Below are positions 45,444 through 57,000 of a stretch of DNA of 64,000 bases, in pieces. A program made the position numbers and the translations under genes. Numbering within the stretch: the first letter of the stretch is position 1; each line of letters opens with the position of its first letter. This stretch comes from Siphonodentalium dalli (Eukaryota; Mollusca; Scaphopoda; Gadilida; Siphonodentaliidae): NCBI GenBank assembly GCA_032622095.1, contig CP136062.1:135384960-135448959 (forward strand). Reading direction: 5' to 3'. Below the pieces are notes generated by a model. It ran no database searches. It worked only from the letters and a program-made list of their open reading frames with translations, and was not told the DNA's origin.

Positions 45444-46281
45444 CTGAAATCGCAAAATAAGAACAAAGTAGAATACGGACTATACGTAGAATATATATGA
45501 AGATCCTAAAGTTGTTCATTCCCATGCATGCAGGCATATACATGTACATGTATAGGGGAACATCGACAGTGCTACATATATAGGACGCCCATCATTACGA
45601 AATAACAAAATCTATACGAACATTTGAGCCATAAATATATAAGTAATGTAACTGATAAAGATATATTCGATGCTACACAAGAAATGACCGGCAGATCGAT
45701 TGGGGTCATTGGATTTTGACCGGCAGAGTAAAAACAAAACGAAGTGTGTGAATCCGGATTCACATGCGCTTTGTTTAATAACTCTTCCGTTCAAAACCAA
45801 TTACCTAAATCGATCTTCCAGCCATTCCTGATAATCATATACTGGGGTCAGTACATTTTAATAGAACATTAAGAACATGAACAACTTTTCAAAACAATTG
45901 TACAATGTAAGTAACATATTGTTGAAATTCCAACAGATTCTCCCAATAGCAACAAGCATTGAGCACGTGCACATGATCGGCTTGACGTGATATGGGTGGT
46001 TCGTCTCTTTTATGCATGTAGTGAAGGCTGCAGCTATATATTGCTTGATAAATATGCCACATAAAAGGAACTGTCGTCGGGGGGGTGTGGGTAATAAAAA
46101 ATCTGCAGGAAGGTATGCCGGGGTGTGTTGGTTGTCCGAGAGGTAAAAACACGCACTTACTTACAACCTCATGTAAATAGCTTGCATTTTTTACAACCTC
46201 ATGCAAATGTTTTACTATAAGGACCTTTGCTGCCCATATCTGACATTTGTAAGAGTTTAAATTATATTATAACTGTAAAAA
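45444..46281. other. SLC17 intron, 3' part
   Basis: Intron sequence with ACATGTACATGTATA-type microsatellite (about 45535-45552). No exon is seen. Confidence 0.7.
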
Positions 46282-46296
46282 CACCATATGTATGTT
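46282..46296. repeat. Target-site duplication, LINE 3' side
   Basis: CACCATATGTATGTT, identical to 52973-52987. Its last two T merge with the poly(T) (poly(A) of the element), so the inner edge is ambiguous by a base or two. Confidence 0.92.
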
Positions 46297-46317
46297 TTTT
46301 TTTTGTTTTAATATTTT

Positions 46318-46323
46318 TTTATT
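46318..46323 (-). terminator. LINE polyadenylation signal
   Basis: AATAAA on the minus strand, about 14 bases before the poly(A) tail. Confidence 0.75.
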
Positions 46324-46625
46324 CAGATCATTTTTTAAATTTCATCATGTGACATTAGTCTTATTCAGTATTGTATAACATTTTCAAATATTTTAAGGTA
46401 TATATGAACATACATGTATATATGATTGCATGTAATTTGTAGATATAAAGTAACAAAATATAAAAAAGTAATTTTTTTTTTTTTTTTGTGGATAATCAGT
46501 GTATTTGTGAAACGTGGATACTTATGATCGCTTATTTCTGAACTGTCGTGGGGGGAAGTTATTTAATCCATATTATGAGCATGTTTGAGTAATAGCTTCA
46601 CTGAGAAGTGGATATTGCCTTGTTT

Positions 46626-49600
46626 TCAATTGCTAAGAATTGCTTCCAGAGCTTCCCATCTTTCCCCATATTTTTTACTTCTATCATTCAAGGAATATGT
46701 GTTTAGAGTTTCAATTCTTTTATAATATTTAAAAAATTCAAGAAGTCCATTTATAGTTGGGTTGGTAGCCCTCATCTTACATGAGTATATAAATTTTCTA
46801 TACAGCATTGTACAGATATCAAGGGTATCATTGGGATGTATATCTCCATGCATACCTAGGACAGTATACTCTGGTTTTAATTCGAATGTAATATCACACT
46901 TTTCTTTTAACTTATGTTGGAGTTGAAGTAGAACTGATTTTGAAATGGGGCAATCCCAAAAGAGATGTATAACTGTTTCTTTCGTGTTCCCACAAAAAGA
47001 GCATAATTCTGTTTCTGACAGTTTACACTTGAATAATTTTGAATTTGTATAAAGTATGTCTTGATTAATTTTGTATTGAAAACTTATCAGGCCAGTATCA
47101 TCTGTGATATGATATGGGTTCCTATATATTTGTTTCCAATCCAAATCACATAAAGCTATTCCAAGTCTATTAGACCATTTTTTTTGTATGTGGGAAGGTG
47201 TTTCAGCATATTGTCTAAGAATAATTGGGTAAAAAATCTTACATGGTGTTAAGGCATTCCCGAGAATTTCTATTTTTTCTTTTTTAATTGATTCAAGTTT
47301 CTCACTATTTCTCAAACATGCTCTCCATTGGGATGGTATCGCATTCAACAGTCCTTGATAGTGTGTGAAAGGAATTTGTAAATTATAAGTGCTACAGAAT
47401 GATGGATAATCTAAGAGTCCACCATCGTCTTTCATCAAGTCATTTATAAAAAATACACCTTGCTTTATCCATTTAGTGTTTAAGAGCATATGATTGTCTA
47501 TTTTTATATATTTATTCCAATAAATGGATTGGGATTGGATGTCTTGTGGGGCTGTGCTGATATCTTGATCTACCAAACTCCAAGCCTGTATAACGCTTTT
47601 CCAAAATGGATTAACTTTATTTGCCATAATAGTCAGTGCTTCATTTTGAAAGAACCAAACTTTTGGACCACCAAAGGGCTCCAAGTCATCTAAAATTATA
47701 TTTTTCCAGCTGGCATTATTGGAAGTGTCTAGCAATTTTTGTATCCAGGTCATTTTTAATGCATTTGCAAACGAGTCAATATGTGGAAACTTCAAGCCTC
47801 CGTTTTCAATTTCATTTATTATAACATTACGTTTAATTTTATCTTTTTTTCCAGACCATAAAAAGCGATAAAAGATTTGTTGGATTTTTAGAGATGTGTC
47901 TTTTGAAGGGGGAGGTAGTACTGATAGACAGTGAATTAACATTGGAAGTGCAAGAGTCTTTATTACTGTTGTTTTTCCAGTAAGACTTAGTTGTCTGAAG
48001 GACCAGTCATTCAGTAGATTTTCTAGCTTTTTTATTTTTGTCTTGTAATTATTTTCAATGTAGTCGTCATTGAAGAGGTTGAATTCAATACCAAGTATAG
48101 TGACCGAATTTGAGTGATTCCATAGTATATTTTCTTCTGTTGGAATTTCTTCACCACAGCCCCGTTTCGATCCAATCCATAAGACTTGAGTTTTTTGGAA
48201 GTTTGCTTTTAGTCCTGTTATCTTTGCGAAATTTCGGACTGTATTAAGGGCTTCGTTTAATGAGTGTGAGTCATTCCTGAGGAAGAGGTTCATGTCATCT
48301 GCATATTGTGAGACCATGTATTCAGTTTTGTTAATTTTTATCCCGTTTATATCTATATTATTTTTTAAAGATGCGCTAAGAGTTTCTACCGCTAAAATAA
48401 ACAGGTAAGGAGAAAGTGGGTCACCTTGTCTTACCCCTCTATGTATATCTATCTTGTTAGATAGGTTTCCGTTATTGACAATATAGCTGAAAATATCTGA
48501 ATAAAAGGTTTTTACCCAACCGATGATATCTGGTCCAAATTTGTAAAATTTTAAACAATTTTCTAAATAACTCCATTCTAAGGAGTCAAAAGCTTTTTCA
48601 AAATCAAGTAGTACTAGTAATCCAGGTATATCTCTTTGCTCGCACTTTTCTAATAAATCAAATGTAAGCCTTGTTGATTCCCCAATGTAACGCCCTGCTA
48701 GAAATCCAAGTTGTGAATCTGAAATAAGTTTTGGGAGGACTTTCTTTACCCGATTAGCAATAACTGTTGATCCAATTTTAACATCAACATTGAGAAGCGA
48801 AATAGGCCTCCAATTTTTAATGTATTCTTTAGGTTTATTGGGTTTTGGCAGACATGTTATAATTCCACATCTTTGCGTGACTGATAATTTTTGTGTACGA
48901 AAACCATAGTTCAATGAGTTAACAACAAATTGCCCCAGATCTTTCCAGAAAAATTTGTAGAATTCTGCTGTATATCCATCTGATCCTGGGGATTTTTCAT
49001 TTTTTATCTTTTTTAATGATGCTGTGCATTCGTATTCAGTTAGTTGTCCCTCCAAGGATTCAGTTTCTTGCGTATCCAAGAAATTCAGAAAAGGGTTTTC
49101 AACATCAAGAAAATTATTTTCTTCATCTCCAGCTGTTGGTTCAATCTTTGATTCATATAGATTTTTGTAAAAATTGTGTTGTTCTTCAATTATGTCAGAA
49201 AGTTCGGTTATTTCAGATCCATCACTTTTAATTAGTTTGGCAATAGTTTTTTCAGTGTAGCTTCTTTTTTCTAAATTGCAAAAGTATTTGGTTGATTTTT
49301 CCCCTTCTACTTTCCATTTTGCTTTTGTTCTCAGAATTATTCCCTGTATTTTCTTGTCTCTTAATTCGATTAGCTCTGATTTTAATTTATCTATTTTTGC
49401 AGCGACCGATTCATCACCATTGTCGAGTATTTCCGAAAGCCTTGAAATTTCTGTCTCAAGTTTATTTTCAGATTCATTTCTTCCCTTTTTCAAATTTGAA
49501 GAGTATGCAATAGTTGGGCCACGAATCATAATTTTTAGGGTTTCCCAAAATAGTTGATCATTGATTTTAAAAAGATTTTCCTCCCCAATGCGTATATTTT

Positions 49601-50438
49601 CAGTGTTATTATTCACATATTGGTCTACTACCTCAGCAATTATAGTTTTAACTAATTCTATATACTTTTTGTCTCTCAATAAACTGTTGTTAAATTTCCA
49701 TGTCCCTCTGCCCCTGGGATGACTCACAAATTGTATAGTTAAGCTCACTGGAGAATGGTCTGATTTATAACTAATATGTATATCAGATTTTTTTATGAAA
49801 GACTGAAGATCAGAGGAGACCAGGAAGTAGTCGAGCCTAGCCATTTTACTTCCTGGGCCCCTCCAACTGTATCGTTTAATGCCTGGGTTATGAAGCCTCC
49901 ATGTATCGTGTAAATCTAACCTCATTTGCCAGAACTTCATTTTTTCATTTGATTTTGTGTTGTTTTTCTGTTTATAATGTATTGTATCTATTGAATAGTC
50001 TTGAGGTACATTCCAGTCTCCTGCAATTATTATAGAGGAGTTTTCCAATTTGTCAATTTTGTTAAAAAGTTTTTCAAAAAACATTGGGCTGTCCTCGTTC
50101 GGCCCATATACAGCACATAGGCTAAGTCTCTGATGTTGGATTGTAATATCAAGAATGATGTAATTTCCACCGTCATCAGCCACTATTTCGTGTATTTCAT
50201 ACTGGATTGAATTTTTAAAAATAATGGCCACCCCTCTTTTAGCACTGGAAAATGAAGAAAAAATGGCTTCATAACCCCATTCCATCCTCCATCTTTTTTC
50301 TGTTTCTTTACTTGAATGCGTATCAATTAACAAAGAAATATCGTACCTAGCTCTACATCTATTAAATAAATCTCTACGCTTTACATGGTCAGACGACAAC
50401 CCACGACAGTTCATGGCTCCAATTGATATATTAGCCAT
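46626..50438 (-). CDS. LINE ORF2: endonuclease / reverse transcriptase
   Basis: 1270 codons from the ATG at 50438; a TTG two codons earlier is not a likely start. Residues 1-240 are an APE-type endonuclease: MNCRG with N10, Asp39 in an I-D-T-H context where most relatives have E-T-H, G-D-W-N (D141, N143), S-W near 191, R-L-D-Y (D203) and S-D-H-S (D227, H228). The reverse transcriptase follows at about 480-760, with NWRPISLLNVD, LLDFEKAFDSLEW (D612), RGVRQGDPLSPYLF and the YADD box at 712-715. Near the C-terminus C1146, C1149, H1158 and C1163 form the C-x2-C-x8-H-x4-C knuckle typical of the L1/Tx1 group. The product nicks target DNA and primes reverse transcription there. No frameshift or stop interrupts it. 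The Glu-to-Asp change in the endonuclease keeps the charge, so activity is not excluded. Confidence 0.96.
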   Translation of the reverse strand: MANISIGAMNCRGLSSDHVKRRDLFNRCRARYDISLLIDTHSSKETEKRWRMEWGYEAIFSSFSSAKRGVAIIFKNSIQYEIHEIVADDGGNYIILDITIQHQRLSLCAVYGPNEDSPMFFEKLFNKIDKLENSSIIIAGDWNVPQDYSIDTIHYKQKNNTKSNEKMKFWQMRLDLHDTWRLHNPGIKRYSWRGPGSKMARLDYFLVSSDLQSFIKKSDIHISYKSDHSPVSLTIQFVSHPRGRGTWKFNNSLLRDKKYIELVKTIIAEVVDQYVNNNTENIRIGEENLFKINDQLFWETLKIMIRGPTIAYSSNLKKGRNESENKLETEISRLSEILDNGDESVAAKIDKLKSELIELRDKKIQGIILRTKAKWKVEGEKSTKYFCNLEKRSYTEKTIAKLIKSDGSEITELSDIIEEQHNFYKNLYESKIEPTAGDEENNFLDVENPFLNFLDTQETESLEGQLTEYECTASLKKIKNEKSPGSDGYTAEFYKFFWKDLGQFVVNSLNYGFRTQKLSVTQRCGIITCLPKPNKPKEYIKNWRPISLLNVDVKIGSTVIANRVKKVLPKLISDSQLGFLAGRYIGESTRLTFDLLEKCEQRDIPGLLVLLDFEKAFDSLEWSYLENCLKFYKFGPDIIGWVKTFYSDIFSYIVNNGNLSNKIDIHRGVRQGDPLSPYLFILAVETLSASLKNNIDINGIKINKTEYMVSQYADDMNLFLRNDSHSLNEALNTVRNFAKITGLKANFQKTQVLWIGSKRGCGEEIPTEENILWNHSNSVTILGIEFNLFNDDYIENNYKTKIKKLENLLNDWSFRQLSLTGKTTVIKTLALPMLIHCLSVLPPPSKDTSLKIQQIFYRFLWSGKKDKIKRNVIINEIENGGLKFPHIDSFANALKMTWIQKLLDTSNNASWKNIILDDLEPFGGPKVWFFQNEALTIMANKVNPFWKSVIQAWSLVDQDISTAPQDIQSQSIYWNKYIKIDNHMLLNTKWIKQGVFFINDLMKDDGGLLDYPSFCSTYNLQIPFTHYQGLLNAIPSQWRACLRNSEKLESIKKEKIEILGNALTPCKIFYPIILRQYAETPSHIQKKWSNRLGIALCDLDWKQIYRNPYHITDDTGLISFQYKINQDILYTNSKLFKCKLSETELCSFCGNTKETVIHLFWDCPISKSVLLQLQHKLKEKCDITFELKPEYTVLGMHGDIHPNDTLDICTMLYRKFIYSCKMRATNPTINGLLEFFKYYKRIETLNTYSLNDRSKKYGERWEALEAILSN

Positions 50439-51885
50439 TTTCAATATTCAATAAGATAACAATCATATCATTGATTATCCGTCTTAAATATCTGCTTTCA
50501 TTTTTTATATTGTAACATGTATAAGAGTTCAAATAAAAAAGTAATGAACGATGAAATGTATGCATGATCTTAGTTTTTTTATCAACAATAACAACGGACT
50601 TCTGGTGTTTGACAGTGTATGTATTATAAAAGGTAAATACATCTGGATATGCAACAACAACAGTCATGAAGGCTTTAAGTGGTTTTACCTTCAATATGTA
50701 TTTGTAGATATCCAATATTTCTCATTTCCTTTTACGGTACATGGGCTCCAATTTTGTGATGTTTTTTTTGTGTCTTTATAATGATCTCCTCAATTTGTAT
50801 GAGTAACTTACTGTTTGGTTAATTCCATTCAATATTTATTATCGTATTTAAATTTTTCAGTTTATTTATTTTTATTTTTTGGTTCATTTTCAAAAAAACT
50901 TGAATATATATTTTGTCAAGTTCTCCGACCCGCAGTGATGACCTTGGCTGGTTCACTCTCTGGGCACAAGAATCATTTCCATGTATATCTCTGCGCAGAG
51001 AGCAATTCAGCCACAATAATCACCTACTCTTGAGGTACATTGTTTTGGTTTAAAATGTACCTCATGTAAAAAAAAATAAAAAAATTTCCTCCTTTGACAA
51101 AGTGAACCATTGGAAGCAACAAGTTTTGCCTTGTGCTTTTCCCCATTAACATAAATAAATGAGTATACTATTGTGAGTAACAATTTGTTTTCTCACATGT
51201 TTAACATTTTTTGATACATACAACAACATAAATATATTTTCCCCGCGTGATACAACCATATACATTGCCATACATATATATATATACATATATAATTTAC
51301 AACGTGCTTCCGTGTGAACAACATTTCAGACATTCATAATTATCCTTATTTCCATTTTGCTATTCTAGGGGGCTGACCAGTACTTAAAACTACCTTTCGA
51401 TGATAAACAATTGGTCCAACAGTTAAATCTTGTTAATGATGTTGTCACGCCTCATTGTTAACTGTTTATTATAGATATAGTGAGATTTTGCTTGTTAATA
51501 CTTGAAAACCGTCCCAAAACATTGTTAAATTGTCTTAGGTACTTGGAAGTTAAGTACCGGTATTAATGAAAGGAAAAGTGCATACAGGTAACAATGTCAT
51601 GATGTGTGAGAAAACAGGAAGTATATCTCTTGCAGACTCCCAGAAGGGCTAAAATTGTGCAAATTTACTCACGGAATACTATTGGTCCAATGACTAAGTA
51701 CCAGTAGTTTGGAAATTTAGGGGGAAAACAAAACTCCACACAATACCTCCAAGGCAGATATAGAGCTTTATTTTCTTCCCAAGATTTTCTTGTAGCTTAT
51801 CAGGTATGTGTACCTGTATTGTTTAATAAACATAAATATATATATATATATATGGGTGTACAATTTTATTTATTCATGAAACAGT
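50439..51885 (-). other. Unusually long LINE inter-ORF region
   Basis: 1447 bp separate ORF1 from ORF2; most L1-like elements have far less. It includes a perfect 14-bp palindrome TCTCTGCGCAGAGA (50988-51001), an 11-bp stem TGAGGTACATT / AATGTACCTCA with a 12-nt loop (51031-51064), and an A-rich run right after it (51067-51083, plus strand). A 94-codon minus frame at 50431-50715 overlaps the ORF2 start but is compositionally AT-driven. Confidence 0.7.
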
Positions 51886-52749
51886 TTATTTTTTTGTTAC
51901 TAGCTTCAAGAAGGGTTCTTGTTTCATGTATACTAGTTTTGTCTGCTTCTTCTCTTTCTCTGGTAGTGCAGCTCTTTCTCTCAAAAGTTCGCCTCTGAAT
52001 TTAGAAACAGATGGAGGTAGATCTATGGACACACCTGCTGACGATCCTGGTGGCAGTTTTTTGGCGCTATTCAAGACCATGTCTCTGTCTGGCAGAGATA
52101 GGAACCTGATCATAATATCAGGGCAGGAATCCCTACCTGATGGTAAACGATGGCAAGCACCGAGGAACATGTCTCTTAATTGTTCTTCCTGAATATGGAG
52201 TTCAGACGAGAAGAAGTCCAAAGCTTTCCCTGACGTAATTCTGGGAGTTTCAGACCTCGATCCTTTAATCCCTCTCAACACCAGGTTCCATTTTCGTCCC
52301 CATAGGTCGAGTTTCGTATGGGCTATTTCCAGATTATTGAGTTTCTCCGAAAATGAATTTACTTTATCTTCCAATGCACTTATTGACTCGGAGCCACATT
52401 CTTTTATTTTTTCCTTCAAGTCTTCATGTACAAAGTCTATGCTGACCTTCAGTTCATCAAGTGTTTCTTCCTGTTTAGCAACTTTCTCTTCTACCGCGTT
52501 AGTATCATCTCGTAGAGATTTTACAGACTCCGCAGAATTCTTGGATGTTTTTTCCACATCTTCCATTTTTTTTTGAAGTTCTACCACTGTCTTTTCTACA
52601 CAGTCAAGCCGGCCGCCTATAGATTGGTGTAGCTGCACAAAACATTTAGATATATCGCTAAAGTCTTTGCATTTATAGAGGTTTTCTAGTTTTTCGTTTT
52701 GTTCAACCTGTTTGTCTTTCGACTGCCTCGTTTCCATGACCGCTGTCAT
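51886..52749 (-). CDS. LINE ORF1: L1-type RNA-binding protein
   Basis: 287 codons from the first ATG at 52749; the frame is open upstream to about 52830 but only through a TTG. Residues about 25-145 are a heptad-rich coiled coil (LDCVEKTVVELQKKMEDVEK and following), expected to drive trimerisation. From about 147 the sequence LDLWGRKWNLVLRGIKG, then FLGACHRLPSG and IMIRFLSLPDRDMVL, has the order of the RRM domain of L1 ORF1 proteins (transposase_22 type). The basic end (RERAALPEKEKKQTKLVYMK) matches the C-terminal domain. It coats element RNA as a chaperone. The frame is intact. Confidence 0.92.
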   Translation of the reverse strand: MTAVMETRQSKDKQVEQNEKLENLYKCKDFSDISKCFVQLHQSIGGRLDCVEKTVVELQKKMEDVEKTSKNSAESVKSLRDDTNAVEEKVAKQEETLDELKVSIDFVHEDLKEKIKECGSESISALEDKVNSFSEKLNNLEIAHTKLDLWGRKWNLVLRGIKGSRSETPRITSGKALDFFSSELHIQEEQLRDMFLGACHRLPSGRDSCPDIMIRFLSLPDRDMVLNSAKKLPPGSSAGVSIDLPPSVSKFRGELLRERAALPEKEKKQTKLVYMKQEPFLKLVTKK

Positions 52750-52972
52750 CGCTGATTGAGTCTCCTTATTCCGTGTAGTGAAGAAACTGTATTTTTTTTC
52801 ACTTCTGAGTACTTTTTGAACACATGCCAATCATTTGGATCGCTTTACGTACATCTTTCTTCAATTTCAGCTTATTTGCGGGGATATAATCTTGAAGAGG
52901 AGATTATTATTTCATTTTTAATTCGCGGAGTTCCAAACACGTTTTACCTCGCCGCCATTTTACCGGAAGTCC
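52750..52972 (-). promoter_or_regulatory. LINE 5' UTR with YY1- and ETS-type motifs
   Basis: The first bases of the element read GGGACTTCCGGTAAAATGGC then GGCGAGG. ACTTCCGGT (52970-52962) is an ETS-type site. AAAATGGCGGC (52961-52951) matches the YY1 consensus and begins at about +12, close to where human L1 has its YY1 site. Such an arrangement would specify transcription from the very first base. Confidence 0.6.
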
Positions 52973-52987
52973 CACCATATGTATGTT
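52973..52987. repeat. Target-site duplication, LINE 5' side
   Basis: CACCATATGTATGTT, 15 of 15 identical to 46282-46296. Confidence 0.92.
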
Positions 52988-54044
52988 ACTGGGACCTCAT
53001 ATGGGCCTTGGTGGAGATCAAATTAAGCTATGGCATGTTGCACATGGGACGATGAGGTGAAAACCTTCCTTCCCGACATCCATTGGAAAGAAGCTTCGAG
53101 AAATGTAAAATTGAGATAAATAAAATTGTCCTGATGTACTAAAACATTTAAGCCTAGATCATTATGTGCATGGAACAAGAGCGACCAAATATCTCAAACA
53201 TTAACGTGACTGTCAATGGCTAGAAAATAACTGTGATCAGTGCATCCAACTAATCAGTGAATTATTTGCATGTGTATCAACTCGGATTATCTGTTACTCT
53301 CACAACAACCTGCAACAACTGAAGTATTCAAGTCCAGCATATTGACTGCTTGTCATTTAGTATAATTGAAGTTGCTGCAATAGACTAACAAAAGTTGTAT
53401 GGAATAATGCTAGATAATGGGCTGGTTGACCGACTAGTCAGGAAATAGTTAGAAATTGTGTGTATAATGCACAATGACCTAGGTTTGCAGATATTAGCAA
53501 TTTATAGAAATATATTTCCAATTGCAGCCTGGTAAATGTCCTCTCTATGTATTTATTTTCAAAATATATCAACCTTAGTTGAATTGGAGGTTAAAAACTG
53601 ATGGATATGGATATGTCTACAAAATGTCAACAATGACTCGAAAGTGAAGATTGAGTTCACTGTCCTGAGATGTTATCAGCTTAAAATGAATTACAGCCAA
53701 AATAGCAAAAACACATGTTTGGATCACGTAATAGCTTGCAGGGGAAAAAGATATCTCACTGGATATGCAGGAGATATGCTGGGAAATTTATAAAAAAAAA
53801 ATTAAAATTGGATGCATATACCTTTCAGTGAAAAAAACAATTCTAGTGGTTTATATAAGTTGTACCTTATACAGTAAGTTATACTAGTGTTTTGTGCACC
53901 TTTCAGCTTCTGGTGGGTTAGTACTGTATTTGTCCACTTCATAGATTCATTAGAATTTCCATTTAGCAGTGTCGAATTTGACCACCAAGGTAGACCTAGC
54001 ATACTCTCATCACACACTCACCTGGAAACTCCAATTACTAGAGT
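52988..54044. other. SLC17 intron, no exon seen
   Basis: AT-rich intron sequence without recognised features. Confidence 0.6.
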
Positions 54045-57000
54045 AGCTCATTGGTGGTTTTGTATGCACTTGTATGTCCAGAGCAAAACTCTTCATGAAT
54101 CCACTAATTGAAGGTACACAAACAATATTTGGTTGGTAACACATTTCCCATTGACGGCGAAATGGGTCAAATGGCCACGCCCCTTTTTGCGCGAAGTACT
54201 ACCACCCGTCGTGACTATATCTCCATAACCGTTGGACATAGGGGGTCGTGTGACCACTCAAAATGTGCGGAATGGCCACATTATGGGGGGCCAGTAATAC
54301 ATTTTCATATCCAAAAGTCAATGGTTTTTAAGATAATTGCCAAAAAACAAAAAAAAATCAATTTTTGAGGGCCTGAACCCCAATTTTGGGATTCAGCACT
54401 TTTATCTCAAAGTTGAGCCCCCAATTAGAATTTTATTGACCTATATCCATCGGTGCCACATACAGGTATCATTTCTGATATTTTCTGTACCATTATCGGA
54501 TGGGATTTGACCTTCAGGGAGCTCTTGACCCTGAAAATAAGGTTTTTGGATGGAATATATTGGTCGTAGAATGAAAAACAGACATTTTCCCAATAACAAA
54601 GATGTTGAGGAAATCATCAATTACAGGGTATTTGATCAGTAACCTAAAACTCCTACAAAAAGGTTACCTGGTGATATAATTTGAATGTAGTTCATCTTTT
54701 GTTATCTAGATTTCATGGCCTTTGATGTGAGATGGTTGCCAAAATGGTTATAAATGGAATGACATATACATGTATCACATTAGCAATATACATGTAAATG
54801 AGTTCAATGTGTTATTTTCTTTAAACTTATGGGAGAACAGGGTGTTTTTATGGTATTCTAATGTTGAATTGAATTATACTCAGCTCACAAGCAGGTTTAG
54901 TGATGTTGAGTTACTACAATTTGATCAATCAGTATGATTCGGTAGTCGAGCAGGTTGCGTCTTATCAGTCCCACATCAATTTTGATTGGCTGCATCACCA
55001 TTTTGTATAAAGGTTCTACAATTTCCCTAACACGTACATTATTTTAGAACAAATAATGGCTAGTCTGGCATGATCGCCTATATTTATATCCTGATATATG
55101 TATATGTATACGTAGATGTATATTTGCCCTAAATTGTTTCTGGTTCAAATTTGGGAGTTTGTAAGAAAATAAGTCATAAGAAAGATGCAGTTGCAGTAAT
55201 ATTAAAATATATTGTCCTGTTCAAAACTAACAAATACATGTCTATTGATTATTGGTGTGATATCCAGTAATAAAGACTAAAATAATCCTTCAGATTATTT
55301 TATAAGGGCTTTAGTCCAGTTATAATAAATCCACACATTAAAAATATAGGGCTTCCATACATACAGAATATTTTCCAACTTGACAATCGTTCCTTGTGTT
55401 CAACTGAGTGAGTTCATGTGAGGTTCATGGAAATTTATTTGGCAAGCTTGATTCTAAAGTGTCTAGCTTTATGGATTCCGAATGCAATCCTGTTGCGTTG
55501 TGAGCTCAGAGTGAGTTAGAAGACAAATACAAGCATCAGTTGATATGCAGATATAAATACATACAAATCTACATTCTGCAGGTAGCCATGCATGCTATGC
55601 AATCCTCCCTCATGTTTCAACTTATCAAGGAAAAATTATCACATTACCAATGACTATGATAGTCAGATGTTTTTGTAGATTTTGTAGATTTGTGGATGTT
55701 GTAGATTTTGTAGATTTGTGGATGTTGTAATGCAATATAGATCTCAATTATAGTTGCACAAATTTATTTTTCATTTCGTCCCTTTAAATTGATTTTTATT
55801 TTTTATGTATGTATATGTGCCACTCCAAAAATGTCAGTAAAAGTACTGTAAACCGTTCGGTTTGATGTTATAGGCACAGGAGATATATATATATATATAT
55901 ACTTTACATGTCAAATATTGTGAACTCTGCAGGTACGTGTATGTGTGTCAGTCGCCTTATGTGTGTGATGTACATGCAGTAACTACATGAATAATATAGT
56001 GAAATTTATGGTCTGCACTCTGCAGTATTTCAAAAACATGATATGGTCATGCCTACATATACATGTATATGTACACTGATTATAACACAATGATTGTCAG
56101 GTTATAATCTGTGTTTGAGGAAAGTTACTATGTATTTTTCATTTGTGTTGCATTTGTCAATATTAATGGGTCCCAGGAGCCCAGATGTTACTAGTGCAGA
56201 GCCCATTTAATTTTCATGAGACTGGTGGACTTCATGTCTATACTCCTAAATAAACATGACTCTGAGTCTTATCAGACCAAGACGGTATTGTGTAGGTTTT
56301 ACTAGAATTATATTTAGAAAAGACTCAACCATTATTTTTCCATTACCCTATATATCACAATATATTCATTTGGCAGTATTCATCCCAAGTTTAGTGGTGA
56401 TACTAATAAATTTGGTATGATAGTCAGGTAGAACAAAGCGATCTGAACAAATCAAGGATAAGCCACTATGTGTAGTGTACATTAAAAAACATGTATATTG
56501 TGAAATATTTTAATAATGGGTGCTGGTTTTTACAAACTGGCCATAATTGAGATGACTATTCCTGTTGTTTACCAAACATCAGCGTACACATTAAATATTT
56601 TGAAGTATATATGTTCTTGAATGTTTCATACATACACTGACTTTTGCACAAATTGCTCGGATTAGCCAAACAATGCAAAAAGAAACAACTTTAGGTAAAA
56701 TGATGGTACTATTTCTTAACAGAATCACCTTGACCTACAAACATCGATCATAGCAATCCAGCAGTACCCATCAGCAAAATATAAAATTAGCAGGACCTCT
56801 TAACCTGGGGTGGTATTGAAAATGAAAATATCTTTAACATGGTAAGTTATGAGGGCTATTAGCTATTATGAAGAATTATGTTAGTGAAATTATACACCCT
56901 CATCTTCTCCAACCTGAAACTATCATGGCCAATGAAAACTAATGTGGGACCGACAAATGCTCATTATCTGATTACAACATGTTTTTACTATGCCCAGATG

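Larger units (their letters stand above)
46297..52972 (-). mobile_element. Full-length L1/Tx1-type LINE, 6.7 kb
   Basis: A minus-strand non-LTR retrotransposon with 5' UTR, ORF1, a long inter-ORF region, ORF2, 3' UTR, AATAAA (46318-46323) and a poly(A) tail (46295-46304), bounded by a perfect 15-bp target-site duplication. The start is GGGACTTCCGG. Both frames are uninterrupted, which together with the perfect duplication suggests a young and possibly still mobile copy. It lies in the SLC17 intron in the gene's own orientation. A second A-run of 17 lies inside the 3' UTR (46471-46487). The two-ORF layout, ORF1 type and C-terminal zinc knuckle of ORF2 place it in the L1/Tx1 group. Confidence 0.93.

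Noticed and set aside
50431-50715. 94-codon frame overlapping the LINE ORF2 start as a third ORF
   Set aside because: AT-driven composition, no domain, and it starts at no conserved position.
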